Below, piece by piece: positions 1 through 5,250 of a DNA stretch of 6,808 nucleotides. This stretch comes from Candidatus Cloacimonadota bacterium (GTDB lineage Bacteria > Cloacimonadota > Cloacimonadia > JGIOTU-2), in the NCBI GenBank assembly GCA_021160355.1, contig JAGHCS010000047.1, positions 1-6,808 of the forward strand, given 5' to 3'. Both the position numbers and the translations under genes were made by a program. The notes under the pieces were generated by a model. That model searched no databases, had not been told where the DNA came from, and worked only from the letters and a program-made list of their open reading frames with translations. How positions within the stretch are numbered: position 1 is the first letter of the stretch; every line of letters starts with the position of its first letter.

Positions 1-1083
1 TGCATAGAGATGATATATATCTTTTTGAATTTCTAAAGTTGTTTTATCAAAATTTATATTGTCGAGAACCGTCAATGCCTGAGTATAATCTTTGAGATAA
101 AATTCTGCACCTGCCTGAAGATATTGAATATGCGGCGTATATGAGCTTGAAGGGAAGTGCTTATAGAACTCATTACAGGTGAGAGCTGAATTTTTGTATT
201 GAGTGAGTGCAAATTCTAAGGATGCAATTCTGTCAGCTATTTCATCTCTTTGTGTGTAGGTGTCGAATTTTCTGTAAAATTCCTTATATTGTTCGAGTGC
301 ATTTTGTTGATCTCCGCTTCTATCAAGGAGTTCTGCATACAGCAGCAGTAATGACTGTTCATATTGACGTGGAATAGTCTCTGTGAGCCCATTTTCCAGT
401 AATTGCAGGGCTTCTTGAGGCATTTCATTATTGTAATAATATTGTGATAATTCCTGAATTGCTTCCCATTTCTCGTCAGATTGGGGATACATATCCACAA
501 TTTTCAAAAGGGTTTGTTCATATTCATCAGGCATATTGTGGAGTTGATATACAGATGAAAGCGAGAGCAGGATTCCCGGTATTTGTGCTTTCCCGGTAAA
601 GCTTTCTATAATATCCATTGATATGAGAATAGCTTCATTATACATACCTGCATTCTTCAACGCAATAATGATTTTATCAAGCGACTGAAGTGCAAATGGA
701 CTTTGTGGATAGTTATAGATCAGGTCTTGGTAAAACTGTGCTGATTCAAAATAATTCTTACTTTCGAAGAGGCTTTCTGCAAGATTGAATTCGGTCTGAG
801 GATAGAGTGTTGTCTGGGGATGATCTTCAAGAAGACGCTTGTATGCAAAGGAAGCATTCACGTATTGTTCAAGCTCCATATAAGAATTACCAAGAAAAAA
901 TTGTGCTTCTTCAGCAAGAGTTGATGTGGGATATTTTTGAATAATATTCTGGAATTTTCCTATTGCTTCCTCGTACAGTGTGTCGTCATACATTTTCTTT
1001 GCAAAATCAAACTCCTCCTGAACACCTGCGTTGAGTATTGAACTCATAAAAATTATTATCAAGGGTATAAATAGCTTTTTCAT
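1..1083 (-). CDS. Exported TPR-repeat protein, C-terminus beyond window
   Basis: An open frame of 361 codons starts at the ATG at 1083 and is still open at base 1, so the C-terminal end is missing. The first 19-20 residues look like a Sec signal peptide: MKK, then a hydrophobic run (LFIPLIIIFM), then a likely cleavage site after LNA. The mature part is built of tetratricopeptide-like helical hairpins, clearest at residues about 35-70 (YEEAIGKFQNIIQKYP), 72-107 and 109-143 (YFESAQFYQDLIYNYP), with further ones later (PQEALQLLENG, GDQQNALEQYKEFYRKF, YTQALTVLDNI). The pattern resembles periplasmic TPR proteins such as CpoB/YbgF or BamD-like scaffolds, but no lipobox cysteine is seen. The role is probably protein-protein scaffolding in the periplasm; the specific function is unknown. 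It starts 9 bases after the ABC ATPase stop and is probably the third gene of the purA transcript. Confidence 0.85.
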   Translation of the reverse strand, partial: MKKLFIPLIIIFMSSILNAGVQEEFDFAKKMYDDTLYEEAIGKFQNIIQKYPTSTLAEEAQFFLGNSYMELEQYVNASFAYKRLLEDHPQTTLYPQTEFNLAESLFESKNYFESAQFYQDLIYNYPQSPFALQSLDKIIIALKNAGMYNEAILISMDIIESFTGKAQIPGILLSLSSVYQLHNMPDEYEQTLLKIVDMYPQSDEKWEAIQELSQYYYNNEMPQEALQLLENGLTETIPRQYEQSLLLLYAELLDRSGDQQNALEQYKEFYRKFDTYTQRDEIADRIASLEFALTQYKNSALTCNEFYKHFPSSSYTPHIQYLQAGAEFYLKDYTQALTVLDNINFDKTTLEIQKDIYHLYA

Positions 1084-1090
1084 AAAAAAA

Positions 1091-1095
1091 CCTCA
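1091..1095 (-). promoter_or_regulatory. Ribosome-binding site of the TPR gene, overlapping the upstream stop
   Basis: On the minus strand the sequence reads TGAGG, then seven T, then ATG. The TGA is the stop codon of the ABC ATPase and GAGG is the Shine-Dalgarno core, so the two signals share bases. This favours translational coupling and fixes the ATG at 1083 as the start. Confidence 0.6.
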
Positions 1096-1734
1096 AGCAT
1101 ACTTTGCGTTAATAGGAATACTTTCATCAGCTACAGTTTCGTACAACTTATGATATTTGGTCAAAATGAGTATTCCCTTATTATTAGTTGATTTGATGAG
1201 ATCGAATAATTTCTCACGAAGTATTTTCTCAAGATGATCAGCTGGTTCATCCAGAATTAGATATTTTGTCTCTGCGGAAAAGGAAAAAATGACTTGAAGT
1301 AATCTAAGTTCACCACGGGATAATTCATATATATCCTTATGAAAGAATGCTTCAATTTTTACATTAAATATTTTGCATAACTCATTGATATTTTGCGTGA
1401 TAGCATTTTCGTTACTATGGTTGATTAAAAAATTATATTCATCCCGGATCGAGGGAAAAACAAATTGTTTTTCCAGTTCCTGGAACAGAAATGCAACTTT
1501 ATCGAACAGCTTTTTATCTTTGTTTAATGGAACATTATCTATGAGGATTTTTCCTTTATTGGGCTTCATTTCTCCGAATAATAAGTTGAATAGGGTTGTT
1601 TTCCCTGAACCGGTTCCACCATAGATGCATTTTGTTTCATTGTTATTCAGCTCGAATCCGAACTCTTCAAAAAGCCGAGAATTGGATTTTCTCTTAGAAT
1701 AGTTAAAAGTGAGATTTTGACAGAGAATGCTCAT
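1093..1734 (-). CDS. ABC transporter ATPase, ECF/CbiO-like, solitary
   Basis: A 213-residue ABC ATPase domain with no fused membrane part. Counting from the ATG at 1734: Walker A GGTGSGKT at 39-46, Q-loop glutamine at 85 in LFQELEKQFVFPSIRDE, signature LSRGE at 138-142, and Walker B LILDE at 159-163 with the catalytic Glu present. The segment after the Q-loop recalls the FQNPDDQ-F-PTVEED pattern of energy-coupling-factor ATPases (EcfA/CbiO). The switch histidine expected in the T-H-D motif is replaced by Lys 193 (ILTKYHK), and the D-loop is PADHLE instead of SALD. A longer frame begins at a TTG at 1776 inside purA, but the ATG 7 bases after the purA stop matches a normal ABC N-terminus (MSILCQNLTFNY) and is preferred, although no strong Shine-Dalgarno is seen, so coupling to purA is likely. 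No permease or substrate-binding gene is in the window; substrate unknown. It could couple to an ECF T-component elsewhere or act as a non-transport ABC protein. Confidence 0.88.
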   Translation of the reverse strand: MSILCQNLTFNYSKRKSNSRLFEEFGFELNNNETKCIYGGTGSGKTTLFNLLFGEMKPNKGKILIDNVPLNKDKKLFDKVAFLFQELEKQFVFPSIRDEYNFLINHSNENAITQNINELCKIFNVKIEAFFHKDIYELSRGELRLLQVIFSFSAETKYLILDEPADHLEKILREKLFDLIKSTNNKGILILTKYHKLYETVADESIPINAKYA

Positions 1735-1741
1735 GCAGGAT

Positions 1742-3010
1742 TCATCTAAATATAGTCTGGCTGCGTTTTGCGCCAACTGAGATTATTTTGATTGGTATAC
1801 CAAGCAGATCTTCTATCGTGCGAATAAAATCACGTGCATTTTCGGGTAGATCATCGAAATTTTTAACTGAGGAAATATCCTCTTTCCATCCCGGAAGAGA
1901 AATATATGAAGGTTGAACTTTTTGTAGGAGTCGTGTGTCAACAGGATATTCATCCATTTCCAATCCACCTAAAGTGTAGCCGGTGCATATCTCGATCGTG
2001 TCCAGACCGGAATAGACATCGAGTAGTGTGAGAGCGATTTCATCAAAACCATTCAGCATTGCAGAAAATCTCGCTGCAACAGCATCAAACCAGCCGCATC
2101 TGCGGGGACGTCCGGTTGTGGTGCCGTATTCATGTCCTTTTTCACGTATATATTCCCCTATCTCATCATGTAATTCTGTTGGGAAAGGTCCGTTGCCCAC
2201 GCGGGTAAAATATGCCTTCATGACTCCAATTATTTTATGGATACTTCTTGGATTAATACCTGTACCAATCAAAGCTCCGCCAATGGTTGAATTTGAAGAT
2301 GTTACGAATGGATATGTTCCGAAATCGATATCGAGTAGTGTGCCCTGAGCACCTTCAAACAAGATATCTTTATTTTCTTTGATCATATTGTTTATCATAT
2401 ATGGAGTGTTGCTGATAAAGGATTTTAATTGAATTCCAATCTCATAAAGCATTTCTACAGAATCTTCCAAACTGATATTTTCCAGCCATGAGCCCAGCAG
2501 ATCCTTTTTATTGTTGATCAGGTTTGATAATCTGTATTTGAGATATTCTTTATCAAGCAGATCACCCATACGGAGTCCCAGGCGTGCTGCTTTGTCAGAA
2601 TATGTAGGTCCAATGCCTGATTTTGTCGTTCCAATTGCTTGGTTTCCGCTCAGCTTCTCACCAAGCTCATCAAGATAGGTCTGGATAGGAAGTGTAATAT
2701 GTGCCTGGGAGCTTATGAAAAATCTATCTGCAAGATAAATCCCCTTTGATTCGACATCCTGGATTTCTTCTAATAATCTTTCAAGATTAATTACAACTCC
2801 ATTTCCGATAATACATATCATGTCCGGATAGAGAATACCGACCGGAATTATATGGAACTTATATGTGGTATCACCATGGACAACTGTATGTCCGGCATTG
2901 CAACCACCCTGAAAGCGCACAATTGCATCCATGTTTTCGGCAAGTGCATCCACGATCTTTGCCTTTGCTTCATCTCCCCATAATGCTCCCAATACGACTG
3001 TTACTGGCAT
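1742..3010 (-). CDS. purA: Adenylosuccinate synthetase
   Basis: A 422-residue cytoplasmic enzyme that makes adenylosuccinate from IMP, aspartate and GTP, the first step from IMP to AMP. Length is normal for bacterial PurA and it aligns end to end by eye. Catalytic Asp13 (WGDE) and His41 (NAGHTV) are present, as are IMP-site Thr129 (AIGTTKSGIGP) and Arg143 (AARLGLR), FEGAQGTLLDIDFGTYPFVTSSN at about 218-240 and the aspartate/IMP loop TTTGRPRR at 297-304. Two GTP-related elements differ from the usual form: the P-loop GDEGKGK reads GDEAKAK (Ala15, Ala17) and the guanine-contact TKLD reads TLLD (328-331). The start is fixed by an AGAGG site six bases upstream and by the family N-terminus. It is the first gene of the minus-strand cluster and is divergent from the TldE-like gene. 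Confidence 0.97.
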   Translation of the reverse strand: MPVTVVLGALWGDEAKAKIVDALAENMDAIVRFQGGCNAGHTVVHGDTTYKFHIIPVGILYPDMICIIGNGVVINLERLLEEIQDVESKGIYLADRFFISSQAHITLPIQTYLDELGEKLSGNQAIGTTKSGIGPTYSDKAARLGLRMGDLLDKEYLKYRLSNLINNKKDLLGSWLENISLEDSVEMLYEIGIQLKSFISNTPYMINNMIKENKDILFEGAQGTLLDIDFGTYPFVTSSNSTIGGALIGTGINPRSIHKIIGVMKAYFTRVGNGPFPTELHDEIGEYIREKGHEYGTTTGRPRRCGWFDAVAARFSAMLNGFDEIALTLLDVYSGLDTIEICTGYTLGGLEMDEYPVDTRLLQKVQPSYISLPGWKEDISSVKNFDDLPENARDFIRTIEDLLGIPIKIISVGAKRSQTIFR

Positions 3011-3016
3011 TTAAAA

Positions 3017-3021
3017 CCTCT
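3017..3021 (-). promoter_or_regulatory. purA ribosome-binding site
   Basis: On the minus strand AGAGG lies 6 bases before the ATG at 3010, a normal Shine-Dalgarno position. It supports the chosen purA start. Confidence 0.6.
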
Positions 3022-3040
3022 ATATAAATATTCTTGAATA

Positions 3041-3069
3041 TTTATCATAGGTACTTCACTCTGTGTCAA
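3041..3069 (-). promoter_or_regulatory. Candidate purA promoter
   Basis: On the minus strand a perfect -35 box TTGACA (3069-3064) is followed after 17 bases by GATAAA (3046-3041), a 4/6 match to TATAAT. An overlapping TATGAT (3049-3044) is a better hexamer, but at 14 bases its spacing is poor. The predicted transcript would start close to 3035 with a short leader. This is a by-eye call assuming a sigma-70-like consensus; FCB-group sigma factors may prefer other boxes. Confidence 0.4.
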
Positions 3070-3103
3070 CAAAATCGTGGCAGGACATGAAAGTCTTGAC
3101 ACA
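3062..3103. repeat. Inverted repeat TGTGTCAA...TTGACACA in the divergent promoter region
   Basis: A perfect 8-bp inverted repeat: TGTGTCAA at 3062-3069 and TTGACACA at 3096-3103, separated by 26 bases. Each arm contains a TTGACA box facing its own gene: the left arm towards purA, the right arm towards the TldE-like gene. It may be two independent -35 elements or a symmetric regulator site. The right-hand TTGACA lacks a convincing -10 at normal spacing. Confidence 0.5.
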
Positions 3104-3143
3104 AACATAACCAACGATGAAAAAACATTCGAATAATAATTTC

Positions 3144-3148
3144 AGGAG
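3144..3148 (+). promoter_or_regulatory. Ribosome-binding site of the TldE-like gene
   Basis: AGGAG ends 5 bases before the ATG at 3154, a strong and well placed Shine-Dalgarno site that fixes this start. Confidence 0.7.
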
Positions 3149-3153
3149 TTCAT

Positions 3154-4497
3154 ATGAGTAAGAATAGTTTATCAGAAATGCGCGAGTTTGCCCAAAAAAT
3201 CTGTTCCCTTTCCAAGGAAGTTGAAACTGAGGTTCTGATTTTTAAAAATAAAAGTGCGCTGACACGTTATGCAGATAACTATATTCACCAGAATGTAAGC
3301 GATACATCATATCATCTCAGGATACGCACGATTATGGGCAAAAAAACGGCAACCGCAACCACAAATAAATTAGATAATGATTCACTTCATTATACTTTGC
3401 AGTCTGCAATCGATGCGACAAAATTGCAAAGAGACAATGATAAACTGCTCCCGCTTCCTCAACAGCAGGAATACAAAAAAGTGGATAATTTCTATAAAGC
3501 TACAGATGAATTTTCACCACAGCAACGTGCTGAAAGTATTACAAAAGCAGTAAATATATGCAAAAAAAATAATCTTGAAGGATCCGGAATATTCTCCAAT
3601 TCCACTTCTGAAATTGCACTTGCAAACAGCAAAGGACTTTTTGCATACGACATCTCTACAAATGCAGAATTCAGCATCACTGCAATGGATGGTGCAGCAT
3701 CGGGTTGGCATGAGATCATAAAAAAGGATGTACAGCAAATTGATGTGGAAAAAGCAGGAAATATCGCTGTTGAAAAAGCTCTCATGAGTAAGTACCCAGA
3801 AAGCTTAAAACCCGGTAAATATTCAGTAATTATGGAACCGGCAGCAGTAGCAGAATTCGTACTTTTCCTTTTGTGGAGAGGATTTAACGGCATGGATTAT
3901 ATCGAAGGTACAACTTTTCTTAAAGATGGATTAAATAAAAAAGTATTTTCGGAAAAACTCAATGTTTTTGAAGATCCCTATAATCCAATTATCGGCTCGC
4001 AGTCCTTTGATTTTGAGGGAATGCCGGTGAAACCAATGACGCTTATTCACAAAGGTATTCCAAAAGGTTTTACAACGAATAGGTGGATTGCAAAAGAGAC
4101 AGGTGTCGAGAATAACGGACATGCAATCCCATTACCAACACAGGCAGCATATCCTTTTGCAATGAGATTTGAAACTGGGAAAAGCTCGGTCGAGAAAATG
4201 ATCAAGAATACCGAAAAAGGCGTACTGGTTACTCATTTCCATTATTCAAATATTATTGATCCCATGTCATTGCTAATTACAGGTATGACGCGAGACGGAT
4301 TTTTTATGGTAGAGAATGGTAAAATAACTAAACCTCTGAAGAATATGCGCTATACTGATAGTGTCATCAATATTTTCTCAAACATAGAAGAGATAGGAGA
4401 TACTGCTGAGATCGCAAGTGCTTTCTTTGGTGGTGGCTTCCTTGTTCCTGCAATGAAGATCAATAATTTCAATTTTTCAAGCGGAACAGAGTTTTAA
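3154..4497 (+). CDS. TldD/PmbA-family protein, TldE-like (no zinc motif)
   Basis: A 447-residue protein of the TldD/PmbA family, peptidase-like proteins of the cytoplasm. In E. coli TldD and TldE form a heterodimer that cleaves unfolded peptides, matures microcin B17 and degrades the CcdA antitoxin; TldD carries the zinc site. Visible family marks: an N-terminal domain (ALTRYADNYIHQNVSDTSYHLRIR, about 35-58), a central stretch GKYSVIMEPAAVAEFVLFLL (221-240) where TldD would have HExxxH, the FDFEGMPVKPMTLIHKG region (285-301), and the C-terminal block LLITGMTRDGFFMVENGKI (373-391) with FLVPAMKINNF near the end. HExxxH is absent, so this looks like the non-catalytic TldE/PmbA type. No TldD partner is in the window. 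The length is typical and the frame is intact. The gene is monocistronic here, followed by hairpins. Confidence 0.88.
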   Translation: MSKNSLSEMREFAQKICSLSKEVETEVLIFKNKSALTRYADNYIHQNVSDTSYHLRIRTIMGKKTATATTNKLDNDSLHYTLQSAIDATKLQRDNDKLLPLPQQQEYKKVDNFYKATDEFSPQQRAESITKAVNICKKNNLEGSGIFSNSTSEIALANSKGLFAYDISTNAEFSITAMDGAASGWHEIIKKDVQQIDVEKAGNIAVEKALMSKYPESLKPGKYSVIMEPAAVAEFVLFLLWRGFNGMDYIEGTTFLKDGLNKKVFSEKLNVFEDPYNPIIGSQSFDFEGMPVKPMTLIHKGIPKGFTTNRWIAKETGVENNGHAIPLPTQAAYPFAMRFETGKSSVEKMIKNTEKGVLVTHFHYSNIIDPMSLLITGMTRDGFFMVENGKITKPLKNMRYTDSVINIFSNIEEIGDTAEIASAFFGGGFLVPAMKINNFNFSSGTEF

Positions 4498-4501
4498 CCA
4501 A

Positions 4502-4544
4502 GAACCTTGCGAATGGTTGCCGCAGGCATCCTTCGCAACGGTTC
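4502..4544 (+). repeat. Imperfect long stem-loop just after the TldE-like stop
   Basis: Starting five bases past the stop codon, GAACC plus TTGCGAA (4502-4513) pairs with TTCGCAA plus GGTTC (4532-4538, 4540-4544) with a single bulged C. Inside the loop TGCC (4518-4521) pairs with GGCA (4525-4528) around GCA, flanked by GG and CC. No T-run follows at once, so it is not a classic intrinsic terminator; it could protect the 3' end of the mRNA or be a repeat copy. The right arm TTCGCAACGGTTC recurs with one change at 4735-4747. Confidence 0.7.
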
Positions 4545-4555
4545 GACCTAAATAA

Positions 4556-4600
4556 CACACCCCGTCCCGATAAATCGGGTCACCCCTCTCGAGAGGGGAA
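4556..4600. repeat. Composite double-palindrome repeat element
   Basis: Two palindromes each preceded by CACCCC. The first is CCCGATAAATCGGG (4566-4579) after CACCCCGT (4558-4565); the second is the perfect 16-base CCCCTCTCGAGAGGGG (4583-4598) after TCA. The modular layout, CACCCC direct repeats with a variable first palindrome and a constant AGAGGGGAATT end, matches a type of dispersed intergenic repeat I recall from FCB-group genomes. That recollection has not been checked. Confidence 0.6.
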
Positions 4601-4616
4601 TTATTTTTATTTTTTT
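4583..4616 (+). terminator. Possible intrinsic terminator of the TldE-like gene
   Basis: A GC-rich stem (CCCCTC/GAGGGG with TCGA loop) is followed by an AATTATTTTTA run ending in seven T (4610-4616). It lies 85 bases after the stop codon in the sense direction. The stem is good, but the T-run is broken by A near the stem, so efficiency is uncertain; the element may simply be the end of the composite repeat. Confidence 0.45.
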
Positions 4617-4618
4617 AT

Positions 4619-4631
4619 AAACCGATAAATC
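4619..4631. repeat. Half copy of the AAACCGAT hairpin
   Basis: AAACCGATAAATC matches the left part of the intact hairpin AAACCGATGAATCGGTTT found at 4874-4891, but is followed by AACATC instead of GGTTT. It looks like a broken copy of the same palindrome family. Confidence 0.35.
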
Positions 4632-4667
4632 AACATCTAACATAATTCTCCTTTATCAAGACGAGTA

Positions 4668-4679
4668 CGGCTTAAGCCG
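4668..4679. repeat. Palindrome CGGCTTAAGCCG
   Basis: A perfect 12-base palindrome. It lies directly before GGGAGG, the possible ribosome-binding site of the small ORF at 4690, so in RNA its stem would sit next to that site. Confidence 0.5.
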
Positions 4680-4689
4680 GGAGGTGTGT

Positions 4690-4794
4690 ATGAACTTTAC
4701 GGAATTTCGGCTTCTTCGCTTAACAGCAGAAATCTTCGCAATGGTTCAAAAGAAAATCAACCTTGGTATTCGCACAAGAGTAGGAAATTTGTAG
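4690..4794 (+). CDS. Possible 34-residue small ORF
   Basis: An ATG at 4690 preceded by GGGAGG (4679-4684, 5-base spacing) opens a 34-codon frame ending in TAG. The peptide starts MNFTEFRLLRLTAEIF and ends RTRVGNL; it is basic and has no recognised domain, signal or membrane segment. The ribosome-binding site is among the best in the window. Against it, the frame overlaps the repeated motif TTCGCAATGGTTC (4735-4747) and sits in repeat-rich DNA, so it may be a remnant of a mobile element or a chance frame. Function unknown. Confidence 0.25.
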   Translation: MNFTEFRLLRLTAEIFAMVQKKINLGIRTRVGNL

Positions 4795-4873
4795 CCCTTA
4801 CCATTCCATACTATGAGCTTACTATAAAAAGGGTATAATTAGAAATATGTTATGAAAATATTCAAATATTTGG

Positions 4874-4891
4874 AAACCGATGAATCGGTTT
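4874..4891. repeat. Hairpin 1 of three: AAACCGAT-GA-ATCGGTTT
   Basis: Perfect 8-bp arms with a 2-base centre. It begins a cluster of three hairpins separated by AT-rich spacers of 17 and 18 bases. Confidence 0.75.
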
Positions 4892-4908
4892 AAAGTTACT
4901 ATCTTCTT

Positions 4909-4938
4909 ATTAACCACCAACTTAAGTTGGTGGTTAAT
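4909..4938. repeat. Hairpin 2 of three: 30-base perfect palindrome
   Basis: The left arm is ATTAACCACCAACTT and the right arm AAGTTGGTGGTTAAT, meeting with no spacer at 4923/4924. Fifteen base pairs without a mismatch make it the longest perfect palindrome in the window. It is the middle member of the three-hairpin cluster. Confidence 0.85.
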
Positions 4939-4956
4939 GAAACAAAAAAGTGAGTT

Positions 4957-4972
4957 AACCGTTTCAACGGTT
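4957..4972. repeat. Hairpin 3 of three: AACCGTT-TC-AACGGTT
   Basis: Perfect 7-bp arms with a 2-base centre. Its AACCG.../...CGGTT ends resemble hairpin 1, so hairpins 1 and 3 look like related outer units around the different central palindrome. Confidence 0.75.
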
Positions 4973-5035
4973 TCTATATTTCTTAAATTGAACTTTTTAG
5001 AGTGGACTCATACTATAAATATTTCAATTGAAGGA

Positions 5036-5067
5036 TCGATTTCCCGAATCGACCGAATTAGTAATTC
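5036..5067. repeat. Two small adjacent inverted repeats
   Basis: TCGATT (5036-5041) pairs with AATCGA (5047-5052) around TCCCG; three bases on, GAATTA (5055-5060) pairs with TAATTC (5062-5067) around a single G. They continue the palindromic character of the spacer. The second is short and AT-rich and could be chance. Confidence 0.4.
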
Positions 5068-5170
5068 CGTAAAATGAAAGCGGTCTTTCTCATTGAAGTT
5101 ACACACATAAGCGCAAATACCGGATTCCCTTCCCCAATTCCGTGAGGATATGCTTTCGAGGGATTGAGAT

Positions 5171-5250
5171 CTCTTTTTTACACTTGAGTTTTTCTTTGAG
5201 TTCGTCTTCTCTCTTCACTTTTCTCTTTTTACTCTTCACTCTTCGCTCTC
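5171..5250. repeat. Pyrimidine-rich low-complexity tract with 7-base tandem units
   Basis: About 80 bases next to the kinase stop are mostly C and T on the plus strand, so the 3' region of the kinase transcript would be purine-rich. Near its right end are tandem units ACTCTTC, ACTCTTC, GCTCTCC (5231-5251), with another CTCTTCACT at 5211-5219. The last unit runs into the kinase stop codon. No hairpin terminator for the kinase is seen here. Confidence 0.5.

Larger units (their letters stand above)
4498..5250. other. Gene-poor, palindrome-rich intergenic region
   Basis: This 753-base stretch lies between the converging TldE-like and kinase genes. It contains the inverted repeats listed separately, three copies of the 8-mer ACGGAATT/AATTCCGT (4699-4706, 5063-5070, 5136-5143), one possible small ORF and the pyrimidine tract. 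I see no tRNA, rRNA, transposase or CRISPR array. Bases about 5085-5165 hold nothing I can name. It reads like an accumulation site for small non-autonomous repeats. Confidence 0.7.

Noticed and set aside
1735..1776. Upstream TTG start for the ABC ATPase
   Set aside because: It would add 14 residues overlapping the purA 3' end that do not look like an ABC N-terminus; the ATG at 1734 fits the family better.
1742..3010. PurZ-type phage enzyme (2-aminoadenine pathway)
   Set aside because: The catalytic Asp13 that differs in PurZ is retained, the length and rest of the fold are PurA-like, and there are no phage genes nearby.
4660..4800. Group II intron end or retroelement remnant
   Set aside because: GTGTG and small stems gave the idea, but no domain V-like hairpin and no reverse transcriptase sequence can be found.
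4831..4839. TATAAT box at 4834-4839 as a promoter
   Set aside because: No -35-like hexamer at proper spacing, no extended TG element, and no convincing gene downstream on the plus strand.
4874..4972. CRISPR array
   Set aside because: The three units are not copies of one repeat, the spacers are only 17-18 bases, and no cas gene is present.
4880..5077. A 65-codon open frame on the plus strand across the hairpin cluster
   Set aside because: It reads straight through hairpins 2 and 3 and both small palindromes, begins inside hairpin 1, has no ribosome-binding site and gives no recognisable protein.
5166..5179. GAGATCTC followed by six T as an intrinsic terminator on the plus strand
   Set aside because: The stem is too short (4 bp without a loop), and no plus-strand gene ends nearby.
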